A program made the translations under genes and the position numbers. Shown here in pieces: positions 16,179-24,569 of a DNA stretch of 64,000 nt. The stretch covers positions 2,253,800 to 2,317,799 of the forward strand of contig OY282441.1 of the NCBI GenBank assembly GCA_958296105.1, read 5' to 3'. Source of the stretch: an uncultured Dehalococcoidia bacterium (lineage in GTDB: Bacteria > Chloroflexota > Dehalococcoidia > Lucifugimonadales > UBA1123). The notes beneath the pieces are model-generated. The model did not search any database. It saw only the letters and a list, made by a program, of their open reading frames with translations, and had not been told where the DNA came from. Position 1 is the stretch's first letter, and each line of letters opens with the position of its first letter.

Positions 16179-17126
16179 TCAGCCCTCTGTGGCTTGCGCC
16201 CGTGATGCGATGTAGGACTCTGCGCCATACGCCAGCGCGCCGGTGCAGAGCAGCGCGACTCCCGCGATGAGACCGCGCCCGGGATCTTCGCCCAGTATCA
16301 GCCACGCCAGAGCCACGCCCGCCACTGGCTGCGCGAAGTAGAAGAACGAGATGGTCGAGGGCAGGTAGCGCTTCACCAGCCAAGCGCTGCTCAGGAACCC
16401 GAAACCGGCTATGACCACCCCTTGATAGGCGAGAGCGAGCCAGAAGCGCCCCTCTACGCTGTACACCGGACTCTCGAAGACGTAGCTTCCGGCGAGCAGA
16501 AGCGCAGTTCCGACCGCCAGCTGCCCCAGCATCAGCTTGCCTTCGGTCACGTTCTGGGAAAAGTTGGATATCAGGATGATGCGATGTCCCAAGAGCATGG
16601 CGGAGAGCAGGCTGAGCGCGTCTCCAAGTATGGTCACTCCCTCTGTGCCGACGCCGGTATCTCCGAGTACGACCACCAGCACCCCCATGTAGGAGAGCGC
16701 CATGGCGAGGACCTTCCAGCGGGTGAGCCGCTCCGCGGGTATGAGCAGCTGCGCGATGGTGGCAGTCCAGATCGGCATTGTGGAGGCGAGCGCGATTCCG
16801 TGTCCGGCGGTGGTGAGGTCCTGCCCAACGTTCATCAGCACCAGCTGAGCGGAGAACAGAACGCCGAGAGTGAGCAGCGGCCTGATCTCGTGCCTGGCGA
16901 TACCGAACGACTCTCGATTGGCGAGCATGTAGATCAGCGTCACGATGCCGCCGAGGACGAAGCGCATCCAGCCGATCTGAAGCGGCGAGCCGTAGTCCAG
17001 CGCCGCCTTGATGCTGACGTTGTTGCCTCCCCACAGAACTGCCAGCAGCAGCGAGAAGCTGCTTGGGATCAGACCAGCCGGCCTTCTGGTCTCGTGGGTG
17101 GAAGCCGTTTTCCGCTCAGTGGACAA
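16179..17126 (-). CDS. EamA/DMT family transporter
   Basis: 315 residues with about ten hydrophobic helices in two EamA halves. FSLLLAVLWGGNNVSIKAAL opens the first half, and FFYFAQPVAGVALAWLILGEDPG is typical of the end of the second. The start is a TTG at 17126 with no good ribosome site; no better start precedes the first helix. The metabolite transported is unknown. Convergent with thiD. Confidence 0.8.
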   Translation of the reverse strand: MSTERKTASTHETRRPAGLIPSSFSLLLAVLWGGNNVSIKAALDYGSPLQIGWMRFVLGGIVTLIYMLANRESFGIARHEIRPLLTLGVLFSAQLVLMNVGQDLTTAGHGIALASTMPIWTATIAQLLIPAERLTRWKVLAMALSYMGVLVVVLGDTGVGTEGVTILGDALSLLSAMLLGHRIILISNFSQNVTEGKLMLGQLAVGTALLLAGSYVFESPVYSVEGRFWLALAYQGVVIAGFGFLSSAWLVKRYLPSTISFFYFAQPVAGVALAWLILGEDPGRGLIAGVALLCTGALAYGAESYIASRAQATEG

Positions 17127-17145
17127 TTCTGGTCATACACAGAGA

Positions 17146-17173
17146 AGGGCCTCCGGTATGTTCCGGAGGCCCT
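17146..17173 (-). terminator. Terminator after tRNA-Cys
   Basis: AGGGCCTCCGG and CCGGAGGCCCT make a perfect 11-bp stem with a 6-base loop, 11 bases beyond the tRNA-Cys 3' end. On the minus strand it is followed by TTCTCTGTGT, a modest T-rich tract. Confidence 0.7.
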
Positions 17174-17186
17174 CGTAGATTCTTGG

Positions 17187-17260
17187 AGGCGACGGGCGGA
17201 TTCGAACCGCCGAATAGGGGTTTTGCAGACCCCCGCCTTAGACCACTTGGCTACGTCGCC
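17187..17260 (-). tRNA. tRNA-Cys (anticodon GCA)
   Basis: The acceptor stem GGCGACG/CGTCGCC is perfect; the anticodon loop reads CTGCAAA, giving GCA; the T arm is GGCGG-TTCGAAT-CCGCC. The discriminator is U, as expected for tRNA-Cys, and the CCA end is encoded (17184-17186). It follows tRNA-Leu by 33 bases. Confidence 0.95.
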
Positions 17261-17293
17261 CTGACAAACTCTCTTGTCCGATGAGAAGATTGG

Positions 17294-17378
17294 TGCCGAG
17301 GGGGAGACTCGAACTCCCACAGCCTGTTAGGCCACAGCGCCCTCAACGCTGCGTGTCTACCAATTCCACCACCTCGGC
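17294..17378 (-). tRNA. tRNA-Leu (anticodon GAG)
   Basis: Acceptor stem GCCGAGG/CCTCGGC, anticodon stem CAGCG/CGCTG with loop TTGAGGG (anticodon GAG, reads CUC/CUU), a long variable arm (GGCCTAACAGGCT) typical of class II tRNA, and a T arm with GTTCGAGTC. Discriminator A, and CCA encoded at 17291-17293. Confidence 0.95.
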
Positions 17379-17442
17379 ATGACATGGGCGGAACACGGAT
17401 GCCGCCCGTCTCACACTTCGCTCACTTCGGATACTATTACCA

Positions 17443-17472
17443 ATTATAGCCAAGGGATCCCGAGTCTGTCCA
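17443..17472 (-). promoter_or_regulatory. Promoter of the tRNA-Leu/tRNA-Cys operon
   Basis: On the minus strand TGGACA (one mismatch from TTGACA) is followed after 18 bases by TATAAT. Predicted start near 17436, about 58 bases before tRNA-Leu. Confidence 0.55.
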
Positions 17473-17495
17473 TATGAGACATGCCGCTGGCGGCG

Positions 17496-17885
17496 CTAGT
17501 TGGCTGCCGCGTCCTCGTACCACTCCGCGCCCTCTTCGCCCGGCTCGGGCAGCACCTGACCGCCCTCCATGGACCAGGACGCCCGGCCTTCGGTGATCCT
17601 GCCGTCGATGAGGTCTGCGGGTACGCCTGTGATCTCCCCGAATGCGTGTTTCAGGTCGGCCAAGAGCTTCTCCCTGACCTGCTCGGGGCGTCCCGCCCTG
17701 TTGCCTCCGTCTATGTAGTATGGAGTCGGATAGTCCGTGTCCTCCTCTTCGAAGAAGGCCACCTGCACGAACTGCCTCGGCGCGCCCGTCGAGCCGCAGT
17801 GGATGTCCGTGAACGCCTTGGCGACCGCCTGACGCTTCTCGAAGTCGATAGAGTCGTTTGGGACTGTGCAGCGATAGAATGGCAT
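17496..17885 (-). CDS. Tautomerase superfamily protein (cis-CaaD/MSAD-like)
   Basis: 129 residues. The second residue is Pro, which becomes the catalytic N-terminal Pro1 after Met removal. PFYRCTVPNDSIDFEKRQAVAKAFTDIHC matches the beta-alpha start of this superfamily; the length (two fused units of about 60) fits cis-3-chloroacrylate dehalogenase or malonate semialdehyde decarboxylase relatives. FFEEEDTDYPTPYYIDGGNRAGR holds conserved Arg/Glu candidates. The substrate is unknown. AGGAACAG precedes the ATG. Confidence 0.8.
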   Translation of the reverse strand: MPFYRCTVPNDSIDFEKRQAVAKAFTDIHCGSTGAPRQFVQVAFFEEEDTDYPTPYYIDGGNRAGRPEQVREKLLADLKHAFGEITGVPADLIDGRITEGRASWSMEGGQVLPEPGEEGAEWYEDAAAN

Positions 17886-17916
17886 CTGTTCCTGTCCTTC
17901 CGCTAATCTGGTCTAG

Positions 17917-18240
17917 CTACTGACGGTCACGCGCGGAGACGGTCAGCTCGTCCACTGAACACCCCGTAACCTCGATCCACATGTCCGACATCGCGCGCAT
18001 CAGCTGTACGCGGGTCTCCTGTTCGCACCCCGGCGGTATCAGCCCTCTCACCGAGGACGTGGTAGACAGCTCGCCGCCCCTGAAGCCGTAGCCGTAGGGT
18101 ATCTCGGTGAACTCCACCTCCACGCCCGACGGATCGCCGCCCAAGATGGACGTGCTGATACGCGCCAGCTCGGACGCGAGCTTGGGGCGTATCTGCTCGG
18201 GAACGTGGCCCTCCTGAACGATGCACGTAAAGCTGATCAT
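17917..18240 (-). CDS. Tautomerase-like protein lacking Pro1
   Basis: 107 residues. The layout MISFTCIVQEGHVPEQIRPKLASELARIS is tautomerase-like, and the second half has DMWIEVTGCSVDELTVSARD, but residue 2 is Ile, not Pro. Without the N-terminal proline the usual acid-base chemistry is lost, so it may be a non-catalytic partner subunit, as in heterohexameric superfamily members. It lies 31 bases upstream of the Pro1-containing gene on the same strand. Family assignment is by pattern and not certain. Confidence 0.6.
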   Translation of the reverse strand: MISFTCIVQEGHVPEQIRPKLASELARISTSILGGDPSGVEVEFTEIPYGYGFRGGELSTTSSVRGLIPPGCEQETRVQLMRAMSDMWIEVTGCSVDELTVSARDRQ

Positions 18241-18283
18241 ATTCGTCCGCGCAACCCTCTTCTGTTCGGTTCAGATTCACAGC

Positions 18284-18393
18284 TTACTACAGCGGGAGTC
18301 GATTTCGCAATTGCGGGCGGTTCTCTTCATCTGCCAACGCAACTCGCACGCGCTCTTTACTACAGCGGGAGTCGATTTCGCAATTGCGGGCGG
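18284..18393. repeat. Direct repeat of 37 bases (two copies)
   Basis: The same 37 bases, beginning TTACTACAGCGGGAGTCG and ending TTGCGGGCGG, occur at 18284-18320 and 18357-18393, 73 bases apart, in the gap between the tautomerase-like gene and the RNase gene. The perfect copies suggest recent duplication; no gene or inverted repeat is inside. Confidence 0.8.
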
Positions 18394-18410
18394 CTATGGG
18401 CTATGGGCGG

Positions 18411-20432
18411 CTATGATAGAAGCGGCTGTGCCAGCGTGAACTGCGCCGTGCGCCGCCACAGATCCACTCCGTGAAGTCTCAGATTCACGATCTCCCCTGC
18501 CGATATGGAGTTGGGCAGCGCCGCGCGTGACCTGAACGGCCAGTCGATCAGCTCCACGTTGGCGGCGCGATTGTGGGGGTTCTCCAGCACGGTGGCGGCG
18601 TGTACGCTCTCCCCTCCCTCGTCCTCCACCGTTCCCCGCCGCTCGTCCAGCCACTTGAGGAAGAAGTGCTGCCTGCGCTGGTTCTCTATGCGCGACATCT
18701 GCCTTGTCTGAACGTCCGCCCGGTGCGCTATGGAGGTCACGGCGTCGGCGTCGTACAGCGTTTCGCCCGTTCGCAAGTGGTGTGATATCTGCCGCTGTAC
18801 CACGAGGTCCGCATAGCGGCGAAGGGGTGAAGTCGCCTGCGTGTACGCATCTACGCCAAGCCCGCCGTGCGCTCCGGGCTTGGTGCTGACCGTCGCCGCG
18901 GACAGCCGCCGCGCCATCATGTACCAGCGAAGCGCTCCCTCCGCCACGCGAGCCGTGATGTCCGATACGTCGGGAACCACCTGAGACCTGAACGGAGCGG
19001 GCAGATCGTTGTCGCGGCAGTACTCTGCCAGCAGGCAGTTGCACAGCACCATGTACTCCTGAACCAGATTGCGCGCGGGAGCGGAGCGGGGCAGCGTGGA
19101 TACCTCGATGCCTCCGCGCTCGTCCACCTTCACGGAAAGCTCGTCTCGCTCGATGCTGAGCGCCCCCCTGGACTCTCGGCGCTCTCTCAGCGTGACTGCC
19201 AGCCCGTGCAGCGCGGCGAGCGGGCTGTGCAGCGGGTGGCTGTCGTCGAAGATCGCAGCATCGGCCTCCGTGTAGCTGAGCGCGTGGCGATTCTGGATGA
19301 TCGAGGGCGTGACCTGCCGGCCTGTGACCTCGCCCTCCTCGCTCATCTCTATGACGACGCTCACGGCGGCGCGCCGTTCGCCTGCCGACAGGCTGCCCTT
19401 GTCCGCCGACAGCGCGGGCGGCAGCATGTGGATCGTCGTCTCCGGAAGATACAGGGACGAAATCCGCCTGTCCGCCTCCGAGTCCAGCGCAGATCCCTGA
19501 GCGATCAGCGCGCCCACGTCCGTGATGTGAACGCCCACTCGGTAAGAGCCGTCAGCCGCGCGCTCGATCGAGAGCGCGTCGTCTCGGTCTCTAGTGTCTT
19601 CGTCGTCTATCGAGAGCGTCAGAAGCTCGGTCAGGTCGAGGCGGTCGGGGGCGGACAGCAGCCGCGCCGGCTCCACCGACTCGGCTTCCTCCAGCGCCTC
19701 TTGCGGAAACTCCGCGCTTATCTCGGCGCGTTCGAGCGCGAGATGCGCGTCCGCGTCCAGCAGACCCAGACCCACCAGCGTATCGAACGCCGCCCTCTGC
19801 GGGTTGCGGCTTCCGGCGCCGGCAGCTTCTAGGAATCGCCTGACCTGATTCACGCCCTTGTAGTCTTCGCCGTGTACTGCCAGGCCCCTGACCTGATCGA
19901 GAATCTCGGACTGATTCCGGCTCAGCGCGTCGGGCAGCTTTCCAGACCGAACGGCTGCGGCAAGCGCGGACGTGTCCGCCGCGCGCTGCGCCGCCCGCTC
20001 TCGCCGCTCGATCGTCTCCGCGACGGTATCTCGGCTTTTGGGAACGTAGTAATCGCCGTCTCTGACGAATCTGAGATCGTCGCGCCAGAGGTTCAGCACC
20101 AGCCCTGCGGCGCGCTGAGGCGAAGGCTCCTCGCCCCAGTACAGCTCGCCGATGTCCGTGAGCGTGAGCGGCTGACCCTCGTCGCAGACCACGTCCCACA
20201 CCTCTTCGAGGTCCACCTCGTCCGCCACCGCCACCGCCTGCCTGTTCAGCGTCTCCACCGCCTCGAAGCTCGCAGCCGACAGCCCCGTCTCCAGAAGAAC
20301 CCGGCTGCTCGGAAGGCGCGCCTCCCGATTGCGCCCTATCGCTATCCGAACCCTGCCCGAAGCGAGCTCTACGAGCCGCGCCAGACGCGGCCCCGCCTGT
20401 AGCTGCACGACTATGATCTCCCCTGCCTGCAT
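18411..20432 (-). CDS. rnb: Ribonuclease II/R family 3'-5' exoribonuclease
   Basis: 673 residues. The catalytic RNB domain begins with LTELLTLSIDDEDTRDRDDALSIERA, containing the Asp cluster that binds Mg2+; LYLPETTIHMLPPALSADKGSLSAGERRAA and the late HGGLGVDAYTQATSPLRRYADL are RNB hallmarks. A helical N-terminal part without clear cold-shock domains and a short C-terminal S1-like end resemble the compact RNase II forms known from Deinococcus and cyanobacteria. The enzyme degrades single-stranded RNA from the 3' end. Confidence 0.9.
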   Translation of the reverse strand: MQAGEIIVVQLQAGPRLARLVELASGRVRIAIGRNREARLPSSRVLLETGLSAASFEAVETLNRQAVAVADEVDLEEVWDVVCDEGQPLTLTDIGELYWGEEPSPQRAAGLVLNLWRDDLRFVRDGDYYVPKSRDTVAETIERRERAAQRAADTSALAAAVRSGKLPDALSRNQSEILDQVRGLAVHGEDYKGVNQVRRFLEAAGAGSRNPQRAAFDTLVGLGLLDADAHLALERAEISAEFPQEALEEAESVEPARLLSAPDRLDLTELLTLSIDDEDTRDRDDALSIERAADGSYRVGVHITDVGALIAQGSALDSEADRRISSLYLPETTIHMLPPALSADKGSLSAGERRAAVSVVIEMSEEGEVTGRQVTPSIIQNRHALSYTEADAAIFDDSHPLHSPLAALHGLAVTLRERRESRGALSIERDELSVKVDERGGIEVSTLPRSAPARNLVQEYMVLCNCLLAEYCRDNDLPAPFRSQVVPDVSDITARVAEGALRWYMMARRLSAATVSTKPGAHGGLGVDAYTQATSPLRRYADLVVQRQISHHLRTGETLYDADAVTSIAHRADVQTRQMSRIENQRRQHFFLKWLDERRGTVEDEGGESVHAATVLENPHNRAANVELIDWPFRSRAALPNSISAGEIVNLRLHGVDLWRRTAQFTLAQPLLS

Positions 20433-20446
20433 GGATATTCAGCCTT

Positions 20447-21529
20447 TCAGCCGCGCGTCGGCAGTCTTGGGATGACCTCGTTGATCAGCAGGTCCATGGA
20501 TCTTACCCAGCTGTCGTATGGCTGCCACTCGTGGCCCATCGCCAGAAGAACCCCGAACCCTCCAACGTCATCGTACAGCGCGCCGAGCTTCTCCGTCACC
20601 TCATCCGCACTGCCGACCACGAAGATGTTGTCCACCAGATACTCGATATCGACGTCCGAGTCGGGCATGTTCGGGTCTGCCTTCAGCAGGTCTAGCATTC
20701 GCATCTTGGGCATCAGCCGCAGGAAGTACTGCTCGAAGTCGCGCCTCAGCACACCGTCCAGCGCCTCTTTCCTCGCCTGCGCGGACGTCTCCGCCACGTA
20801 GACCTCTCGCGCGATGCGCCAGTCGGATCGGTTCGGAGTCTGTCCGCCGCCGGCCGCCCCCTTCTCCACCGCGTCCCAGTGAGTGCGGAGAACTCGCGAC
20901 GGCACGAGGTTGATGCTCATTGGAATCCAGCCGCGCTCTCCGGCGAGGATGAGGGTGTCCGAGTTCGGCGAGACGCCCGCGACTCCGATCGGCGGATGCG
21001 GCTTCTGGTACGGCGTGACGTGGAAGCGCAGGCCGAACTCGTCCACCGGCTCCGGTATCGTGAACCGCCAGTGATCGCTTTCGTACACCCCCGGCTTGGG
21101 GTCTTTCCATATCTGGAGTATGGTATCTATCGAGTCGCGCGTCATCTGGCGGTGCGCGTTCTGGGAAGGATCGAACCCGAACACCTCGAAGTCGCCCGGA
21201 AACCCGCCCGAGCCGACTCCCCACAGGAAGCGCCCCTTCGCCATGTGATCTAGCTGCGCGATTCGGTGCGCGATCATAAACGGGTTGTGATTGGGCATAC
21301 ACGTTACACCCGTGCCGAGCTTGATGTTTGCCGTCCGCGCCAGCGCGTTGGCGATGAACATGTCCGGCGCGGGGATGTTCTCCCAAACTGTGGTGAAATG
21401 CTCGCCGATCCAAGCCTCAGCGTAGCCGAGCCGGTCGAGCGTCTCTATCTGGTGGAGATCGTCCTCCAGCGTCTGCGTGATGCTGGACCCCGGAGGGTGC
21501 AGCGGCATAGTAAAGAACCCGACCTGCAT
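20447..21529 (-). CDS. LLM-class flavin-dependent oxidoreductase
   Basis: 360 residues, luciferase-like TIM barrel using F420 or FMN. MQVGFFTMPLHP opens the barrel; YAEAWIGEHF, KLGTGVTCMPNHNPFMIAHRIAQLDHMAKGRF and WGVGSGGFPGDFEVFGFDP are group signatures. The ATG at 21529 has GAGAGGAAAG upstream; the longer open frame to 21685 reads into a non-conserved stretch. The substrate is unknown. It lies 15 bases upstream of the RNase gene on the same strand. Confidence 0.87.
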   Translation of the reverse strand: MQVGFFTMPLHPPGSSITQTLEDDLHQIETLDRLGYAEAWIGEHFTTVWENIPAPDMFIANALARTANIKLGTGVTCMPNHNPFMIAHRIAQLDHMAKGRFLWGVGSGGFPGDFEVFGFDPSQNAHRQMTRDSIDTILQIWKDPKPGVYESDHWRFTIPEPVDEFGLRFHVTPYQKPHPPIGVAGVSPNSDTLILAGERGWIPMSINLVPSRVLRTHWDAVEKGAAGGGQTPNRSDWRIAREVYVAETSAQARKEALDGVLRRDFEQYFLRLMPKMRMLDLLKADPNMPDSDVDIEYLVDNIFVVGSADEVTEKLGALYDDVGGFGVLLAMGHEWQPYDSWVRSMDLLINEVIPRLPTRG

Positions 21530-21687
21530 TGTGAACTTTCCTCTCGCTTCGCTGCCGCCTTGAGAAGCAGTACCTGAGAAGCAGTATATGACAGCGAGCG
21601 GCGAATTGTCAGTATCCGGCGGCGTTGCGCCTTCGCCGCCGTGTTGGTACGCTTCTTCCCAGCTTCTATGACTTTCAGAGGACACGT

Positions 21688-22830
21688 ATGAACCAGCTTC
21701 AGCGCCACGCCTTGGACATCCTGCGAGAGCTTGGAGAGCTGCCAGCCGTGCCGTTTCACGAGGATGGCCCGGCGCAGTACGTCGCCGACAGCCTCGCCGC
21801 GCTCGGTCTGTCGCCCTTCAGAGACGACTTCGGCAACGTGATCGCGCGCTACTCCAACTCGGTCGCCGACGATCCGCCGATGGCGTTCGTCGCCCACATG
21901 GATCATCCCGGATTCGAGATAGTCGAGGTGGACGATGACGGCCCCATCGCCGTCGCGCTCGGCGGCGTGCCGCAGTCTTCGCTGTCTCGCCCCGCGGACG
22001 TTCTGGCGCTCCTCCCGAATGGGAGCAGGGTTCGCGCGCGAACCGCTCCGCTCGACGTGAATGAAAGGAAGGTGCGAGTCGAGCTGAGCGAGCGCGCCGA
22101 TCTGCTCCTTCCCGCGCCTGTGGTGTTCGACCTGCCCGATTTCGAGATAGACGGCGACTTCATCCGCGCCCGAGCGCTGGACGATCTGGCAGGCTGCGCG
22201 GCTGCGCTGGCTTGCATGGAGCGGCTCGTATCCAGCGGCGCGAACGCGGACGTCTACGCCGTCTTCACCCGCGCAGAGGAGGGCGGGCTGTTCGGGGCAA
22301 GGCTGATGGCTGAAGCCCAAACCCTGCCAGCCGAGACGCTTATAGTCTCCATCGAGTCCAGCCCATTGATACCCGGAGTCGAGCAGGGCGCGGGCCCCGT
22401 CATCCGCACTGGAGACGCGCTCTACACCTTCGACGCCGAGGCGGAGCAGGTCTTGATCGTGGCGCGCGAGTCCATCAGACGCCGAGACGCGGATTTCAAG
22501 TGCCAGCGCCAGCTGATGAGCGGCGGCGTGTGCGAGGGGACGGCCTTCGCAGTCTGGGGCTATCGCGCCACGGGCATGGCGTTTCCGCTAGGCAGCTACC
22601 ACAACGCCGCAACCAACATCCGAGACCCCGAATCGGGCATAGAGGCAGAATACATCCGCATCGAGGATTTCCTTGGCGGTGTGGATCTCTTGGCGGAGGC
22701 TGCGGTGAGCGTTGGAAATCGGTTCGACTCGCCGGGCCGTCAGCGTGTGCGCGAAGTACCCCGGCAGATCAGGAGCCGGATGACCCGGATGACGGGGCAG
22801 CCGCCTCGCTCACGTCCCAGCCCTCGATAG
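21688..22830 (+). CDS. M42-family (glutamyl aminopeptidase-like) metallopeptidase
   Basis: 380 residues. Metal and catalytic motifs: FVAHMDHPGFEI (first His and Asp), RALDDLAGCAAAL (bridging Asp), TRAEEGGLFGARL (catalytic Glu-Glu) and a later SYHNAATNI (His). The ATG at 21688 follows AGAGGACACGT. The last 20 or so residues are arginine-rich and are read over the end of the convergent DinB-like gene (62-bp overlap), so the natural C terminus may have been extended by loss of a stop. Confidence 0.83.
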   Translation: MNQLQRHALDILRELGELPAVPFHEDGPAQYVADSLAALGLSPFRDDFGNVIARYSNSVADDPPMAFVAHMDHPGFEIVEVDDDGPIAVALGGVPQSSLSRPADVLALLPNGSRVRARTAPLDVNERKVRVELSERADLLLPAPVVFDLPDFEIDGDFIRARALDDLAGCAAALACMERLVSSGANADVYAVFTRAEEGGLFGARLMAEAQTLPAETLIVSIESSPLIPGVEQGAGPVIRTGDALYTFDAEAEQVLIVARESIRRRDADFKCQRQLMSGGVCEGTAFAVWGYRATGMAFPLGSYHNAATNIRDPESGIEAEYIRIEDFLGGVDLLAEAAVSVGNRFDSPGRQRVREVPRQIRSRMTRMTGQPPRSRPSPR

Positions 22831-23455
22831 TCCAGTAGCCGACTCTCGGCAGATCGGACACCGTTTTCAGTCCCTGCGCTCGCTTGATGCGCTGGATGTT
22901 GAACAGATGCGTGATCTCCTCGAAGTAGATGTGGCGCATCGACCCTTCGAGGTTCATGGTCATGTGGTTGGCTTGCTCTGTGGCGCTGACTCCTGACGGA
23001 TGCGACTGGATCATCAGCGCCCAGCCCTCATTGAGGGTTTGGGTCACGCTGTGCGCTCGAACGAAGCCCACGCTCCGCCCTGACAGCACCCGTCGCGCCA
23101 GCTCGATCCCTTCCCGCAGCTTGGTCAGGATCGTCGGCAGCTCGTAGTATTTCGCGTCGTCCATGCGGCGGTCGTATGGAGAAGCGCCCAGCCCCTCCAC
23201 GTCCTCGATGCCGTGTTCACCGTCCGGAAACGTAACCTCTCCCCAGCGCAGGATCAGCCAGCGGTAGATGAGAGACGCCATATGGCTAAGCTGTACGCGG
23301 ATACTCCACTCCGACCAGCCATAGCTCTCGGAAGACCAGTCTAGCTGCTCGTCCGTCAGCCCCTCGACCTCGACGGCGATCAGGTCGTAGAGCGAATCGA
23401 ACTCTGGAAACAGCGCGGAGGCTGGGGAGTCGTCGGTGATCTGCTTGTCGGTCAT
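22769..23455 (-). CDS. DinB/YfiT-like putative metalloprotein
   Basis: 228 residues, helical. Features of the DinB superfamily: WSEWSIRVQLSHMASLIYRW, and FEEITHLFNIQRIKRAQG near the end, with the His residues placed as in the three-His metal site. Members act as bacillithiol/mycothiol-type thiol transferases or related enzymes, but the role here is not known. Its 3' end overlaps the M42 gene. Confidence 0.75.
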   Translation of the reverse strand: MTDKQITDDSPASALFPEFDSLYDLIAVEVEGLTDEQLDWSSESYGWSEWSIRVQLSHMASLIYRWLILRWGEVTFPDGEHGIEDVEGLGASPYDRRMDDAKYYELPTILTKLREGIELARRVLSGRSVGFVRAHSVTQTLNEGWALMIQSHPSGVSATEQANHMTMNLEGSMRHIYFEEITHLFNIQRIKRAQGLKTVSDLPRVGYWTIEGWDVSEAAAPSSGSSGS

Positions 23456-23480
23456 GTGGATGCCGCCTCCTTCTATCTAT

Positions 23481-24503
23481 CTATGCCTCGTCCGTCTGCG
23501 CCCTCGCCAGCGCGCCTTTCAGGTGATCTATGGACAGGTTGCCCCCGCTCATGACGAGAACTACCTTCTTGCCTTCCAGCCGCTCCCTGATCTTCATTGC
23601 CCCTGCCAGAGACGCCGCCCCCGCGTGTTCGGTCAGGTTGTGGGTCTGCTCCAAGTGGGTGACTATCGCAGCGTCCATCTCCTCGTCGGTCACTAGGATG
23701 AAGTCGTCCAGCCACTTTCCGAGTATCTTCAGAGCCAGCTCGTATCCCGATCCGGTAGCCAGCCCCTCTGCCACCGACTTCATGGACGCTTCCACTACCT
23801 CGCCGCGCTGCCAAGACAGATACCCGGCCGGCGCCTGCTGCGCCTGCACGCCGATCACCTCTATATCGGGGTTGATCGACTTGGCGGTGATGCACACGCC
23901 GCTGGCGCCGCTGCCGCCGCCCACCGGAACGACGATCACGTCCACGTCAGGCAGGTCTTCGAGAATTTCGAGTCCGTAGGTCCCGACTCCCGCAATCAGA
24001 CGCGGCTCGTTCACCGCGTGGATGTAGCGGTAGCCCTCTTCTCTGGACAGCCGCTCGATGTACTCCCTCGACTCGTCGAAGTAAGCGCCGTGGTGGATCA
24101 CCTCCGCGCCCAGGTTGCGCATGGATGCGACCTTGCCGGGGTTGGCGCCCATCGGCACAGCGATGTACGCCTTCGAGCCGAACACGCCGGCGGCGTAGGC
24201 GATGGACTGCCCATGATTGCCGCTAGACGCGGTGGAGACCCCTCTGTCCAGCTCGTCCCTCGAAAGCTGAGACAGCAGGTTGATTCCTCCGCGCATCTTG
24301 AACGCGCCCAGCCGCTGGTGGTTCTCGTGCTTGACGTGGACCTCCGCCGCGCCGATCAGCTTTTCCAAGCCGATGTAGCGGTGCAGCGGCGTTCGCGTAA
24401 CGTGCGCGGCTATCCGCCCCTTGGCCTGTATGACGTCATATAGAGTGGGAGGCTGCAACTGTACCCTTCCTTTATTTGGCTGTGTGCTGTGTATGGTCAG
24501 CAT
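23481..24503 (-). CDS. Pyridoxal-phosphate-dependent serine/threonine dehydratase
   Basis: 340 residues, fold type II. The PLP lysine lies in HQRLGAFKMRGGIN, the SSGNHGQSIAYAAG motif binds substrate, and VPVGGGSGASG forms the phosphate loop. It lacks the ACT regulatory domain of biosynthetic IlvA, so it resembles catabolic dehydratases or serine racemase-like enzymes. The first in-frame ATG is at 24503 but has no ribosome site; a TTG at 24458 has GGAAGG six bases upstream and would begin MQPPTLYDVIQAKGR, as many homologs do, so that start is at least as likely. Confidence 0.88.
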   Translation of the reverse strand: MLTIHSTQPNKGRVQLQPPTLYDVIQAKGRIAAHVTRTPLHRYIGLEKLIGAAEVHVKHENHQRLGAFKMRGGINLLSQLSRDELDRGVSTASSGNHGQSIAYAAGVFGSKAYIAVPMGANPGKVASMRNLGAEVIHHGAYFDESREYIERLSREEGYRYIHAVNEPRLIAGVGTYGLEILEDLPDVDVIVVPVGGGSGASGVCITAKSINPDIEVIGVQAQQAPAGYLSWQRGEVVEASMKSVAEGLATGSGYELALKILGKWLDDFILVTDEEMDAAIVTHLEQTHNLTEHAGAASLAGAMKIRERLEGKKVVLVMSGGNLSIDHLKGALARAQTDEA

Positions 24504-24569
24504 TCAGGATAATGGTTATGCCGCCCATAGTAAAAGCTCGAAAAGCTCGGGGATGCTGTATCAGATTGG

